Origin: Arabidopsis thaliana
Taxonomy: Eukaryota; Streptophyta; Magnoliopsida; Brassicales; Brassicaceae
Direction: 5' to 3'
Assembly (NCBI RefSeq): GCF_000001735.4
Contig: NC_003071.7
Location: forward strand, 5,077,151 to 5,141,150
Length of the DNA stretch: 64,000 nucleotides
Part shown: piece after piece, positions 28,763 through 40,700 of the stretch
Layout of the letters: each line of letters starts with the position of its first letter
Numbering within the stretch: the first letter of the stretch is position 1
The notes under the pieces: model-generated
Databases searched by the model: none
Seen by the model: the letters and a program-made list of their open reading frames with translations, nothing else
What the model was told of the DNA's origin: nothing
Made by a program: the position numbers and the translations under genes

Positions 28763-30719
28763 TGTAACGCCCGTGTACCGAGTTAGGGAGTAACCAAGAT
28801 CTTACACACGCGAATTCGAGGAAGAATTCAGTTTAAAGGCGGTAGACTTGTAACGACCGCGTCCCGCGTTCATAAAGAGGCCGGTTTGTTTTAGGGGAAA
28901 ACTAGACCATGGTCGAGCAACAGACTAAAATACTTAGTCGGAAGAATGAGAAAGTTCAAGCTGAACCAGCTAGGTGAGCTGGACAAGCTAGCATGAACTA
29001 GCTACCTTAGCTAGGTGAGCTAAACCAGGACAAGCTAGCATGAACTAGCTACCTAAACTAGCTAGCATCACCCAATAGATGCAAGGAACGGATGTGACAT
29101 TTTGGAAGGATGCAAGGAACGGATGTGACCTTTCGGAAGGGTGCAAGGAACGGATGTGATGCTTCGGGAAGCATCCATTCGCCCCCTATATAAGGGAGGA
29201 CGCCCAAGGCCTTTGGGATCATCTCACAACATCCACACACCACAAAACATTCTCAAAACAGTCCCAACACATCCTGAAGTTGTTGGTCGGAAAGGGGGTG
29301 CGGCTCGGCGAGTATAACTTGACCGAACTGATGCGCATACTACCTCCCGGTCCAACGGTTCGATGGAATGTAGAGGATGGAGAGGGTAGACCGTTCGTCT
29401 TAGAGACGAATCGGATCTGGTAGACCGATCGTCGGATCGGATCGGCCAGACCGATCGTCGGACGGATCGGATCAGCCAGACGGATCGGATCAGATAGACC
29501 GATCATCGGACGGGTCGGATGGGACAGGCCGATCGTCTGACAGAACGGGTTGGACAGAACGATCGTCGGATGGGATAGATCGAGAAAGGTGTTCGAGGAA
29601 GCACAAAGATAAGTGCATCCAAACACACCCAAGGGTCGCCCATGGATGCAATCTTACCAGTAAAGGGAGAAAGCTTCAAGAATGAGTAAGGAAACGTGAT
29701 TCACCATATAGGATCAATATCGCGGCCGCCTTCATGTATCTATCTCCTCAGCTATGGTGAAACTGATCAGAGATCGGTAAGACCAAAGGGTGACTCGACG
29801 GATAACCAACGAGAAAGTCCACGGTAGAAACCGATGGACAAAACGGATGTTGGACCCGTGAGGAAACCTAAGGCCGACGGAAGAAGGATTTCATGGGCTA
29901 GCCTACGATGATCCGATGGATGAATCCACGGACCCTTGGGTGTGATAAGGATATAGTTCGGATCGTATGGATGGATCGATAAGCCGAAAGCTTTATCGAC
30001 CACCATAGACCGGACGGATAAACGGTTAGTAAACCGTGGGCGGTCGTAGTAAACGACCGGATCGGAAACATGGATGGTTCGATAAGCCAAGGGTTCAATC
30101 GTCCACCATGGAATCGAAGGGGCGTACGTTTGGAGGACGGATGGACCAATAAGCCAAGAGCTTGATTCGGCCATCATGAACCAAGGAAATCGTACGATCC
30201 CCAATCTCTATTGTTGTACTTAGACCAGTGGGGTTGGTTGGTTGTATGGCTAAGTAACGATAGGGATTGGTTCATCGATTCACGATCGCATACGAATCGT
30301 TGAACAAATAGGATAAGGCGACAAACGGGCTAAGGAATCAAATCCGCATATTGGCCGAGGTATGTAACGATCTAGCTTACTAATTAGGATAGACGTTTGG
30401 GAATGGACCGTGAAAATAGGATAAAGGAACATGCGATTGTTAGGCCTAGAATGGTTAGCGAACAATATGCATGTCTTGACCGAGTAAAGGATCGATCTAT
30501 GTCTAAGGGACAAAGACGATAAAACCGGTACAAGAGTTGGTTAGAATTAAACCAAGGTTAGAAAGACTTCCACTGTGTAATAAGAAATGATTATAGAATT
30601 TAGCCTCGTAAAGGCAATTCTATGTTGAATCGCGAAAAACTAAGAGGTTCGGCCGGGAAGAGGCTCGAACTTGAGTACACGGTCGCCGGACGCCGAGACG
30701 TCCGGGACTGGGTCTCACA
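28763..30719 (+). repeat. 5' LTR of the nested coding-free element
   Basis: It starts TGTAACGCCC (outer) with the common LTR start TGTAACGACC at 28849, and ends GGTCTCACA. Features in order: AGCT-rich repeats (about 28960-29065), three 31-bp units starting GCAAGGAACGGATGTGA (29081, 29112, 29143), TATATAAG (29187-29194), and a CGATCGTCGGA-rich tandem region (29400-29570). Relative to the 3' LTR it lacks about 190 bp after 29030. Confidence 0.87.
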
Positions 30720-30722
30720 AGT

Positions 30723-30734
30723 TGGTATCAGAGC
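30723..30734 (+). promoter_or_regulatory. Primer-binding site for initiator Met-tRNA
   Basis: TGGTATCAGAGC follows the LTR end by three bases. This is the standard plant retroelement primer-binding site for initiator methionine tRNA. Confidence 0.9.
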
Positions 30735-31139
30735 ATGCTTGATCCTAGGATGGATAGGTGCTCAGGAAAACGTCATAGTAAGGTTTTGGCGGATAAGGAA
30801 GTTGAGGGATTGTTGTGTACGAAAACGGAAATAGTTACCCAACTCACGATCGGGAACCAAGATATTATCCTTGTAGTCAAAACTTCAACATGACGGGAAA
30901 GTGGGTTGATATATTCGGAGATGGACCGATATCAATGGAATTTGGATCTTGTCGGAACTTGACTAAGATTGGGTACAGACTTAGTCGGGATTTGACTATT
31001 TCTGGGGTTTTGATCTTACGGAAATTGACCAAGATCATGGAAAAAAACTACAAGGTCAAAAAGATACCTGTGTCGGGAATATTGACCGAGTCCGATGGGG
31101 ACCAAGGTCGGAAATATTGACAAAGTCGGAAAAGACTTA

Positions 31140-31465
31140 AGTCGAGAATATGGTCGAGTCCGGAAAAGGACCAAGATCAGAAATTTGATCGAATATCGGA
31201 AGAGACAAAGATCGGAAAACATTGATCAAGTCCAGGAAAGGACAAAGATCGGGAAATAATGATCGAGTCCGGGAAAGGACCAGGATCAGAAATTTGATCG
31301 AATGTCGGAAGAGACAAAGATTGGAAAACATTGATCAAGTCCGGGACAAGACAAAGATCGGGAAATAATGATCGAGTCCGGGAGAGGACCAGGATCAGGA
31401 ATTTGATCGAGTGTCTTAAGAGACAAAGATCGGGAAACTTGATCAAACTCGGAAATAGAGATTTG
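31140..31465 (+). repeat. 110-bp tandem repeats in the internal region
   Basis: A unit containing AATTTGATCGAAT and GAGACAAAGATCGGGAAA begins at about 31181, 31290 and 31400 (periods 109 and 110). Phe/Ser/Leu-rich open stretches on the minus strand across this array are artefacts of the repeat. Confidence 0.8.
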
Positions 31466-31581
31466 ATCAAATATGATATCTAAAGTCTCGGAGAGACCAA
31501 AGATAGAAAAGCGTTCAGGAGTAAACAAGCTCTTACACCCGCTGAATTCGAGGACGAATTCAGTTTAAGGGAGGGTAGACT

Positions 31582-33079
31582 TGTAACGCCCGTGTCCCGA
31601 GTTAGGGAGTAACCAAGATCTTACACACACCAAATTCGAGGAAGAATTCAGTTTAAGGGGGGTAGACTTGTAACAACCGCGTCCCGCGTTCATAAAGAGG
31701 CCGATTTGTTTTAGGGGAAAACTAGACAAGGGTCGAGCAGCGGACTAAAATACTTAGTCGGAAGAATGAGAAAGTTCAAGCTGAACCAGCTAGGTGAGCT
31801 GGACAAGCTAGCATGAACTAGCTAGCTAAGCTAGGTGAGCTAAACCAGCTGGAAGACTAGCTAGCTCAGCTAGGTGAGCTGACCGACAACTCGACTGAGC
31901 TCGGTGAGCTGATCGTGTACTGACCCAGCTGGGTGGTCCGGTCAGCTGACACTCGAGCTGGTGGACTGTGGTAGCTCACCCGTGAAACGATGTCTCGGCC
32001 AAAAGGTGTAAGGTCGAGCGGGTACCAACGAACGGTTGCATCACCCAATAGATGCAAGGAACGGATGTGACATTTTGGAAGGATGCAAGGAACGGATGTG
32101 ACCTTTCGGAAGGGTGCAAGGAACGGATGTGATGCTTCGGGAAGCATCCATTCGCCCCCTATATAAGGGAGGACGCCCAAGGCCTTTGGGATCATCTCAC
32201 AACATCCACACACCACAAAACATTCTCAAAACAATTCCAACACATCCTGAAGTTGTTGGTCGGAAAGGGGGTGCGGCTCGGCGAGTATAACTTGACCGAA
32301 GTGATGCGCATACTACCTCCCGGTCCAACGGTTCGATGGAGTGTATAGGATGGAGAGGGTAGACCGTTCGTCTTAGAGACGAATCGGATATGGTAGACCG
32401 ATCGTCGGATCGGATCGGCCAGACCGATCATCGGACGGATCGGATCAGCCAGACGGATCGGATCGGATAGACCGATCGTCGGACGGGTCGGATGGGACAG
32501 TCCGATCGTCTAACAGAACGGGTCGGACAGAACGATCGTCGGATGGGATAGATCGAGAAAAGTGTTCGAGGAAGCACAAAGATAAGTGCATCCAAACACA
32601 CCCAAGGGTCGCCCATGGATGCAATCTTACCAGTAAAGGGAGAAAGCTTCAAGAATGGGTAAGGAAACGTGATTCACCATATAGGATCAATATCGCGGCC
32701 GCCTTCATGTATCTATCTCCTCAGCTATGGTGAAACTGATCAGAGATCGGTAAGACCAAAGGGTGACTCGACGGATAACCAACGGGAAAGTCCACGGTAA
32801 AAACCGATGGACAAAACGGATGTTGGACCCGTGAGCAAACCTAAGGCCGACGGAAGAAGGATTTCATGGGCTAGCCTACGATGATCCGATGGATGAATCC
32901 ACGGACCCTTGGGTGTGATAAGGATATAGTTCGGATCGTATGGATGGATCGATAAGCCGAAAGCTTTATCGACCACCATAGACCGGACGGATAAACGGTT
33001 AGTAAACCGTGGGCGGTCGTAGTAAACGACCGGAACGGAAACATGGATGGTTCGATAAGCCAAGGGTTCAATCGTCCAC
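31582..33079 (+). repeat. 3' LTR of the nested coding-free element, truncated
   Basis: Outer start TGTAACGCCC at 31582, common start TGTAACAACC at 31669. It carries the 31-bp triplet (32054, 32085, 32116) and TATATAAG (32160-32167). It stops at 33079 where the full copy continues CATGGAATCG; Tat antisense-gene sequence follows immediately, so a deletion removed the LTR end. Confidence 0.87.
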
Positions 33080-33509
33080 TGCTGGAAGGACGATTGCGGA
33101 ATCTGCTGGAGCTGCGGTGAGAGCAGCTACGATTCGTCATCGGAGTGCCGACCTTTTGCTTGGAAGCTTTCTTCTTCTTCGGCTTTTCGGCTCTGGTCGA
33201 CGGTGGACGGATTGGACCCATTCCGCCTAGGGTTATAACGCGCCTTTGTACTTGTGGCGGAGACGCCGCCGACCTAGTCTCTGACGAACTCTCGTCATCG
33301 CCGTAACTGTGGTTGCTCTTGTTCTAGGAATCCTCTAGGTTGCTCATCTCTTGATTTCGATGGAGAAAGACGAGAGAGATGAAGGAAAAAGCAAAGAGGG
33401 CAGATCGAGAAAGAAGGGAGTAGCAGAGAAACGATGGAGATAGTAGAAGAAAGATAAAAAAATTCTATCTCTAAAAACGAAACGCAGTAAATAATTAAGA
33501 TGGAGAGAA

Positions 33510-33572
33510 GTTACCTTGAGAGTCGTGTGAGTTGACGTGACGTCAAGTGGAGAGGTGGGAAGTTATTTAAAG
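33510..33572 (-). promoter_or_regulatory. Candidate antisense promoter in the Tat element
   Basis: Minus strand upstream of ATG 33347: a TATA-like TTTAAATAAC (about 33571-33562), then TTGACGTCACGTCA (about 33547-33534), a TGACGTCA palindrome of the bZIP-binding type, then CAAG|GTAACT near 33513, a possible 5' leader intron donor. Position and motifs fit a promoter for the antisense gene, but this is inference only. Confidence 0.35.
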
Positions 33573-33861
33573 CCATCATCACCACGATTTTCGAGATTGC
33601 AGAGATCTCTTTCCGTGCCTGATCTGGAATGTCAGATGCGGTGCGCTGAAGAGACGCTCCATCTCAGCCGTCCACGTCAGCGACCACTTATCTCGCGTAT
33701 CTCCTCAATATCTTTCGGTTCAGGAACCTGAAATTAAATCGTTTTTATCGAGTTTATCCTCAAAATCGACTGATCTCATCATATCTATCATCTCATCTAG
33801 AATATTTTCGCAATCTTACCTGACCTATATGTCCGCTCATCGAGTTCGCCTACTCACTCAA

Positions 33862-34394
33862 TGGGCTGGGGGGCAAATGTTGGAGCTGGATTCCCCTCCA
33901 GGAATCCACCTGCGAAAATACCAAGCCAGCCCACAAAGCCCACCAAGCCCACCAAGTAGAGGACCTACGCAACTAATGAGCCCACATATGCAAATGGGTA
34001 CTTGGGCCAGATAAGCCCGATCACCTGATGAAGGGAGATATGCGAGTAACAATCTAGGAACTGACGAGGAGATATTCGCGGAGCGGACCTGATATCTCGG
34101 AATTGACCTGCCAAATATCCAGGAGGATCTCCGCAGATCCCGGACAGAGCTACCACGTGCGTAGATCTATATAAAGGAGCAAGGACGACTTGGAAGACAC
34201 ATTCAATTCAGCTTACATTCACACACATACTTTTACACTTGTAATCTCCTTTCACATTGTAAAAGCTTTGTCATAATCAATACAAAAAGTCCATTCGTTC
34301 TTAGCAATATAACTCTCAAGGTTTCAGTGAAGTTCTAGCCCTCCTTTCTCATAATCTCAATTACAAATCTCTAGTGTGAATTTCAAAATCCACA
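33862..34394 (+). repeat. Tat polypurine tract and 3' LTR
   Basis: TGGGCTGGGGGGCAAA (33862-33877) is a typical Tat polypurine tract and is followed by TGTTGGAGCTGG, the LTR start at 33878. The LTR is 517 bp and ends AAATCCACA at 34394. A TATA box CTATATAAAG is at about 34168-34177. Confidence 0.85.
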
Positions 34395-34925
34395 GTGGGC
34401 GAATTTAAGATTTGTAAAAGACAAAATTTGACCAAGACAATGATGGATACACTAAGAGAAGAAGAAACCTAGCAAAAATGAAAATTTTAACCTTATGAGA
34501 TTGATTAAACAAGGAGAAACTGAATCAAAATCTGGAAAATCTCCAACTTTTAAGATCCGAGAATAGAAAGAAAAAGAAAAACCTAGATCTACTTTTTGGT
34601 GTTTTTGATGAGAGAGAAAAGAGAAAATGTCTCAAACGACTTCCTTTTTTCAAGAAGATATTTCAAGTGTTTTGTGTTTGATTTTGTAAGGGTTGGCTGA
34701 TTTTATAGCCATAAACTAATTGCATTCTCAGCTTTTCCCCTTACTTTTTGCTCCTGAAATTTCCACCATAAACTTCGATAATTCTTAGAATTACAACATG
34801 TACTTTCGGATTCATCCTTAAAAATACATTTCCAATTGAACCTGTCATTAAACCGAGATTAACTACAAATATGCGTTTACTGTACCGCGATTGCGACTTA
34901 CCCGATTAATCATCCACACCCGTTA
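34395..34925. other. AT-rich spacer without recognised gene
   Basis: A-rich on the plus strand, with no family motif on either strand. Nothing further can be supported. Confidence 0.5.
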
Positions 34926-35455
34926 AAAAAAGGGTTGGCTAATTAACCAATTAAAATTTGTCATGTCATCTAATTAACTAAATTAAAACAATTAATATTA
35001 AATAAATAAATAAATTTATTAAAACCCACTAAACTTATTTAATTATTAAATCTAATCCCTAACCATTTTTTTATAAACCCAAACCGATATATAATCCCGT
35101 TTAATGACAAAATCTAAACCCTAATTCTCTTTTGTAAACCCAAACCACCATTTAAACTCGTTTAATCGTAAAAAATCTAAACCCTAATCGTACTTTCTAA
35201 ACCCAAACCGGCATTTAACCTCATGTAATTATAAAATTTAAATCCGATTATAAACCCAAACCGATATTTAAACTTGTTTAATCATAAAATCTAAACCTAA
35301 CCCAAACCGATACATAATTTCGTTTTAATGAAAAATTATATTTTTTAATTAAATTAAATTATTATTTTCAAAATTAAATGACAAATTCTTATTGGCTAAA
35401 ATTAAGGAGGTAAATATAAAATTTCACCCCTAGGGGTGAACCTAAGTATTTTTCA
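34926..35455. mobile_element. Decayed second copy of the palindromic-end element
   Basis: The right end carries TTCACCCCTAGGGGTGAA within 35422-35441 and an inward TTGGCTAAAATTAAGGAGG. The interior (about 35040-35320) has CCCAAACCGATAT and AATCTAAACCCTAAT units, the reverse complement of those at 2880-3200. The left end keeps only GGCTAATTAACCAATTAAAA; the outer palindrome is lost. Confidence 0.65.
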
Positions 35456-35700
35456 TTTTGTAACTAAAAATTTAAAATTGAAATTATATTTGTTATTATT
35501 ATTTGTTTTGTTTAGTACTGTATAGTTGTAATTTGATTGTTAATTCGAGGAGTACACCCGTGGTATCCAAATTTGTCCCATCTAAACTCATAGCACCATA
35601 TAAACTCGTTTCATCCAAACCCGTCCTACCATGTAAACTCGTCTCCTTTAAACCCATCCCGCCATATAAATCCGTCCCGTGATAACTAAAAATCAAATTA
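35456..35700. repeat. Dispersed repeat related to 3910-4050
   Basis: It shares the TTATTTGTTTTGTTTA...GATTGTTAATTC pattern with 3910-4050. Next come four short units built on CCATATAAACTCGT / CCCGTCC (35580-35690). Class unknown; a Helitron-type origin is possible but not shown. Confidence 0.5.
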
Positions 35701-37650
35701 TTTTTTTCTTTTAAATGATATTTTTATTTAAGATACTTGTTGTCAATTTACAATTTCAATCTAATAAGAAAAATTGTATGCTACATTGAAATTTTAACAA
35801 TTTAATAAAAATCAATATATGATCGTTTTGAAGATTTTATATCGAATTCTTTGAACAAAAAATAACACAATTTCTTGTTAAATATTTTGTATCTTTTAAA
35901 TTAATATATTTCCTATTTGTATTTTTTATCTTCAATATATTTGGTTTTAATATATTTTAGAAAACCTGTTCAAATAATTATTAAAATTTGAATCCCGGAG
36001 ATATCTTTGTGATTTTCTATAATTTAAAGATATATATATATATATATTGTTTAGATTTGTTGTTGAGATCTTTTTAGTGTCTATTTTTAGATTTTGTCTA
36101 TTTTCTATATATATATATTGTTTAGATTTGTTGTTGAGATCTTTTTAGTGTCTATTTTTTGTTGCCTTTGTTTGTTTGCAAGGTCTATCATAATTAAGGT
36201 GAAGTTACAAAAAGATCTATAAAGTATTATCGTTTACATATTGATTATAAAATCTGTAGATTATTTTTAAACAAATTCTGTAAATTATATGTTTAATTGT
36301 AATAATTTAAAAATTCCAAAAGAAAAATATTAATATCGATATTAAATTTATTTTGAAGTTTCAAATTTTATAAATATTTAAAATTTATAAGAAAAGACAA
36401 AATTATGTTAACGTTTTATATATATTTATAATGTTTAAAGTTCTTGTAAAATTCAATTTATAATTTTCAAAACTTCATAAGTTTTAAAATTATAAATATT
36501 TTTTAAAAACTTTAAAGCTACAGTTCATAAAAAGTTTGTAAAATTATAATATTTAACTTTTGATAAAAAGTTAAAATATTTATAATTTTTGAAATTTTGT
36601 AAAGTTTCTATTCTTTAAAATAAAAAACGTAAGAAAATCGGATAACCACTTTAATTTTGGACGCCTAATAAATCAAGCTTCCTGCCTACTCGTAACTGGA
36701 ATCATTTTGGTCTTTTTTATAGTATGACTCTAAACAAATGCCTAATTTTTTAAGCGATGTGGGATATTGTACATATATTATTTCTCCATCGATTGAATAA
36801 TATATGTTCATTTTAAAAAAAATTAAATTACATCATATATAAAAAAAGTTAATATTTTATTAACTATTAATATTTTATATAAATTTAAAATAAATTAAAT
36901 ATAAGATCTAATAAATTTGAAAGAAGAATCATATATTTATGTTTAAATTAGGTAAAGATGTTTTAGGAAATTAGTTAAGGTAAATAACAAATATGGTTAG
37001 TTTAGAGATATTATATATATTAAATTTGGTAATTAAATTAATTTCGTTTTTTTTTTTTTGTGTAGAAAATGGGATTAGAAACCAATTATGAAAGATTCGA
37101 TTGAAAATTTTCGAATCAAAACCCAAAAAAAAATCTGACCCAATTAAATTCTTTAAAGTATACTTCAAAAATGTTAAGTAGATATTATATTTTTATACCA
37201 AAAAAACAAACAATACCCAAATACAGTATCTGAATCAAACAATATCCAAAAATTCAAAAAAAATCGTAAAATACTCCAAATATACCAAAATACCGGATAG
37301 TTTTTGTAGCTAGACCGGTTACTCATTCAAAATCATTCAAAGAACCGAACCAAACAAAATCCTGAAAAGAAAAAATGAAGGGAATACTAAACTCAAGATC
37401 TAAAAACGGAAAGTACCAAACCGATACCGAACCGAATACATTTGAATGAAGAGTATTAGTTTTGGTTAATGAAAAAATTGAGTAATTATTTGGCTATACA
37501 TATGAAAGTTGATCGACACATATCAAAATCTTGTAACTGTCCCAAAAGCATATTTAGAAATCATTTAATATTTTCATAATATTTACTTCATGAAAAAATC
37601 AATAAAAAGATTTACTCAAATCTTAAATCTTAAATATCTTTATAACCAAA
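35701..37650. other. AT-rich intergenic region
   Basis: No gene. A 68-bp tandem duplication (TTTAGATTTGTTGTTGAGAT unit at about 36050 and 36120) includes TATATATA runs. The end of this region is the upstream flank of the NUB1 homologue. Confidence 0.6.
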
Positions 37651-37651
37651 A

Positions 37652-37660
37652 CTATAAAGT
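37652..37660 (+). promoter_or_regulatory. Candidate TATA box of the NUB1 homologue
   Basis: CTATAAAGT lies 71 bases upstream of the ATG, which would give a leader of about 45 nt. Judged only from position and composition. Confidence 0.35.
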
Positions 37661-37730
37661 TAGTATCGGAGACTAATAAACACAAGTAAACTATACGACT
37701 TCTCGAAAACCTAGTTGCTCAAACTCATCA

Positions 37731-40700
37731 ATGGCGAAACTAAAGGTTGCTGGTACATGGGGAGGCATACTTGAGGTAGAACTCGAGAATTGGACTCTAA
37801 ACATGTTGAGAGACGAAGTAGCTAAGCGATCAGGACTTGATCCTGAATCAATCAAACTAATTTTCGCCGGAAAAATCCTGAAAGACGACGGCGATGCTAC
37901 TCTAACGCTTTCGCAATTGGGTATTAAAGAAAACTCTAAGATCCTCTCTTGTCGTCAAGCTGCTCCTGAAGAAGGTAAGTCTATCATGGCTGAAGAAGAA
38001 AGGGCTCGTCGTCTCTCTCGTGTCAAGTAAGTCTTTTCGTTTCTCTCTTTTGATCATCTTTGTATTTCGTTCCTTGTACATGGTTTGGTTGTTTTCTCTG
38101 TTTATGTCTAAAGTTTGAAACTTTTCTATGTCTGACTGTTTGCAAGAACTCAATTTGTGAATTAGTGTAATGATCCTCTGTGTCTTTCGTTCTTAAGCCA
38201 TGGTTTGGTTGTTGTCTTTGTTTAGTGTGTAATATAAAGTCTAAAGTTTGAACTTTTATATGTATGATTGTTTGCAAGAACTCAATTTGTGAATTAGCGT
38301 AATGATCATCTGTGTCTTTCGTTCTTTAGCCAATGGTTTGGTTGTTGTCTTTGTTTAATGTGTAAGATAAAAGTCTAAAGTTTGAAACTCTTACATGTCT
38401 GATTGTTTGCAAAAACTCAATTTTTTATTTAGTGTAATGATCATCTGTGTATTTCGTTCTGTAGCCATGGTTTGGTTGTTGTCTTTGTTTAATGTGTAAT
38501 ATGAAGTCTAAAGTTTGAAACTTTATATGTCTGATTGTTTGCAAGAACCCAATTTAGTGTGATGATCATCTGTGTATTTCGTTCTTTAGCCATGGTTTGG
38601 TTGTTGTCTTTGTTTAATGTATAATATAAACTCTAAAGTTTGAAACTTTATATGTAAGATTGTTTGCAAGAACCCGATTTGTGGATTAGGGTAATGATCA
38701 TCTGTGTCTTTCGTTCTTTAGCCATGGTTTGGTTGTTGTCTTTGTTTAATGTATAATATAAACTCTAAAGTTTGAAACTCTATATGTATGATTGTTTGCA
38801 AGAACCCGATTTGTGGATTAGCGTAATGATAATCTGTGTCTTTCGTTCTTTAGCCATGGTTTGGTTGTTGTCTTTGTTTAATGTGTAAGATAAAGTCTAA
38901 AGTTTGAAACTTTATATGTCAATTGTGAGTCTTTGTAGTCAATAGTGTTTTCCTTTGCTTTATTCAGAATTTTGGTTATACTGTTGTGTGAACCCTTGCA
39001 AGAATTTGCCAATTTAGAAAAATTGACTATGTTAGTCTGAGCCCTCTAATGATTTGTGATTGTCTATGTGAATGTTGTAGAGCTGCAGCTACAGCTTTGT
39101 CCAAGAGACATGCTGATGGTTCATTACCGATCCAAGACTATAACATAGAGCTGGAAGATCAAGGAGGTCATAAAGTACAGTTTGGAACTGAGACTGATCA
39201 GAGGTATTGCTTAATCAGGTTGGAGCATGGAACTGCCACCTAATTTTTTAATGCTAATGAGATTTTTTTTTTCTTTTTTGTGTTCAACAGTGCTGCAATG
39301 ATGGGTCTTATGTTACATACAAAGGCAAAAAGTTTAATAGAAATTGAAATGTATTCCGATGCAGTTGAAGTTCTTGCTATGGCAGAGGTTAGTTGTTTTT
39401 TTTGTTGCAAGTACGTTTTTGTTGTGGTAATGGTTCTGCAATAGCTTCCTGATGTTTGTTTGTTTGGTTGTTCGTAGGAATCATTTTTGCTCTGTGATCC
39501 CAAGATTCTCGAGGTCAGCTCTCTCTCCTGTTTGCTTGTTTTCTGAGTCTCTGCGATGCTGAATTAACCTCATTTGTATCTTTGACATGGCTGTACTATA
39601 TTCTTACAGCTTGTTGACAACCTCCCTATGATGGAAATAGACATTGTCTGGTGTTATTTCTTGCTCCGGGACATCAAATGCCTTTCAGATGCTGGTGTTC
39701 GCCTTGTGAGAGCAAGGAAAGGACTCGAGCGTGCTCATGGGAAGGATCTTTCTCGTGTGAGGCTCCTTCAAGCAGGTCAAAGTCCAGAGATGGCTATGTG
39801 AGTTAGTTTTAATATGTTTTTTTTTTGTTTTTCAGTTGAGGAAACCCAATAAATATGCTTATAGAGGTATAAGATTTTGATTTTTTTAATTGATAGATAT
39901 TTGAGGCTAGAGTTACTAGAAGGTGTGGTGGCATATCACACTGGTCAGAATGATAAAGCCTTGAATGCACTGAAGTCTGCCCATGCGAAATTCTTGCAGG
40001 TCAGTGAGCTGTACTGGTATAACTTGGCGCTTAGTGATACTCAATTGTTACAGAGGTATAACTTGCTGTTGTGCGTGTTGATGTAGCTACAAATACCCGA
40101 TGAAACGCTGTCGCTAGTTATGGGTATGGGCTTTCAAGAGAAGGATGCTAAAAGAGCTTTGCGACTGAACAATCAGGATATTGCAAGTTCTGTTGATTTT
40201 CTTATCGAAGAGCGGGCGAAAAAAGCCCAAAAGCGGGAGCAGGATCTTCAGAGACAAAGCGAAATACTGTATGTTCTTACTACTGTAATTATACTAGTTA
40301 TGATCTTTAACTTTGTAGTGACTTTATGAGCTCTGATTCAGTGAGCAGAAAAAGTATGGAGTAACACCCATGAAGAAAGCTGTTGATATGCAGATGCTTG
40401 AGAGGCTCGTCTCTATTGGGTAAGTAACAAACTGTAAATAGTTTTACTGTTGTCTTCCCCTACTATGAGCTTCTCGATGTTTGTAAGAAAGCCTTCAAGC
40501 TCCCCCTTGTATACATATAAGTCTTTAGCTTAAGAACTAATGTTGGTTTTAGTTGTTTTTTCAATGCTTAACTAGTGGAAATGTTCTATTTGGATATCTG
40601 AATTTGAAACTTTTCAGATTAGTTTATGTATTTAGTATGACTTAGAGCGTTTACTTGTGCAGATATGCGAGGGAACTTGCTGCTGAATCCCTCCGGAGAA

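Larger units (their letters stand above)
28763..33079 (+). mobile_element. Coding-free LTR retrotransposon (LARD/TRIM-like) nested in the Tat antisense gene
   Basis: 5' LTR 28763-30719, Met-tRNA primer-binding site, 862 bp internal region without coding capacity, and 3' LTR 31582-33079 cut short at ATCGTCCAC. The outer 86-87 bp of both LTRs is an extra segment that ends in a second polypurine tract (see findings). The same LTR family occurs as the solo LTR at 18338. Left flank is GACCT; no duplication can be tested because the right end is deleted. It depends on other elements for all enzymes. Confidence 0.85.
27457..33347 (-). pseudogene. Antisense extra gene of the Tat element (spliced, coiled-coil protein)
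   Basis: Runs opposite to pol. Start ATG complement 33347: MSNLEDS, an in-frame stop, then GMGPIRPPSTRAEKPKKKKASKQK, a nuclear-localisation-like basic run. The gene is interrupted by the nested element 28763-33079. It resumes at 28762; exon A ends at 28390 with WANLLRHIKGRN and AEAAAYADMMVKEGQ, after one frame change near 28545. Exon B is 28328-28179 (50 codons), exon C 28104-27457 (215 codons plus stop). Both introns have GT/AG ends and phase 0. Exon C is heptad-rich, with KAVHDAKVELAAAYSRLLAG. Antisense extra genes are described in Tat elements; function unknown. Fairly sure of the exon joins. Confidence 0.78.

Noticed and set aside
31016..31528. Minus-strand frames with repeated SLSFPGLDQCFPIF-like sequence
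   Set aside because: Product of the 110-bp tandem repeat in the internal region of the coding-free element.
33829..34014. Open frame across the Tat polypurine tract
   Set aside because: It spans the PPT-LTR boundary and is not conserved coding sequence.
38023..38277. Minus-strand open frames over NUB1 intron 1
   Set aside because: They follow the tandem intron array and have no family match; the plus-strand exons are secure.
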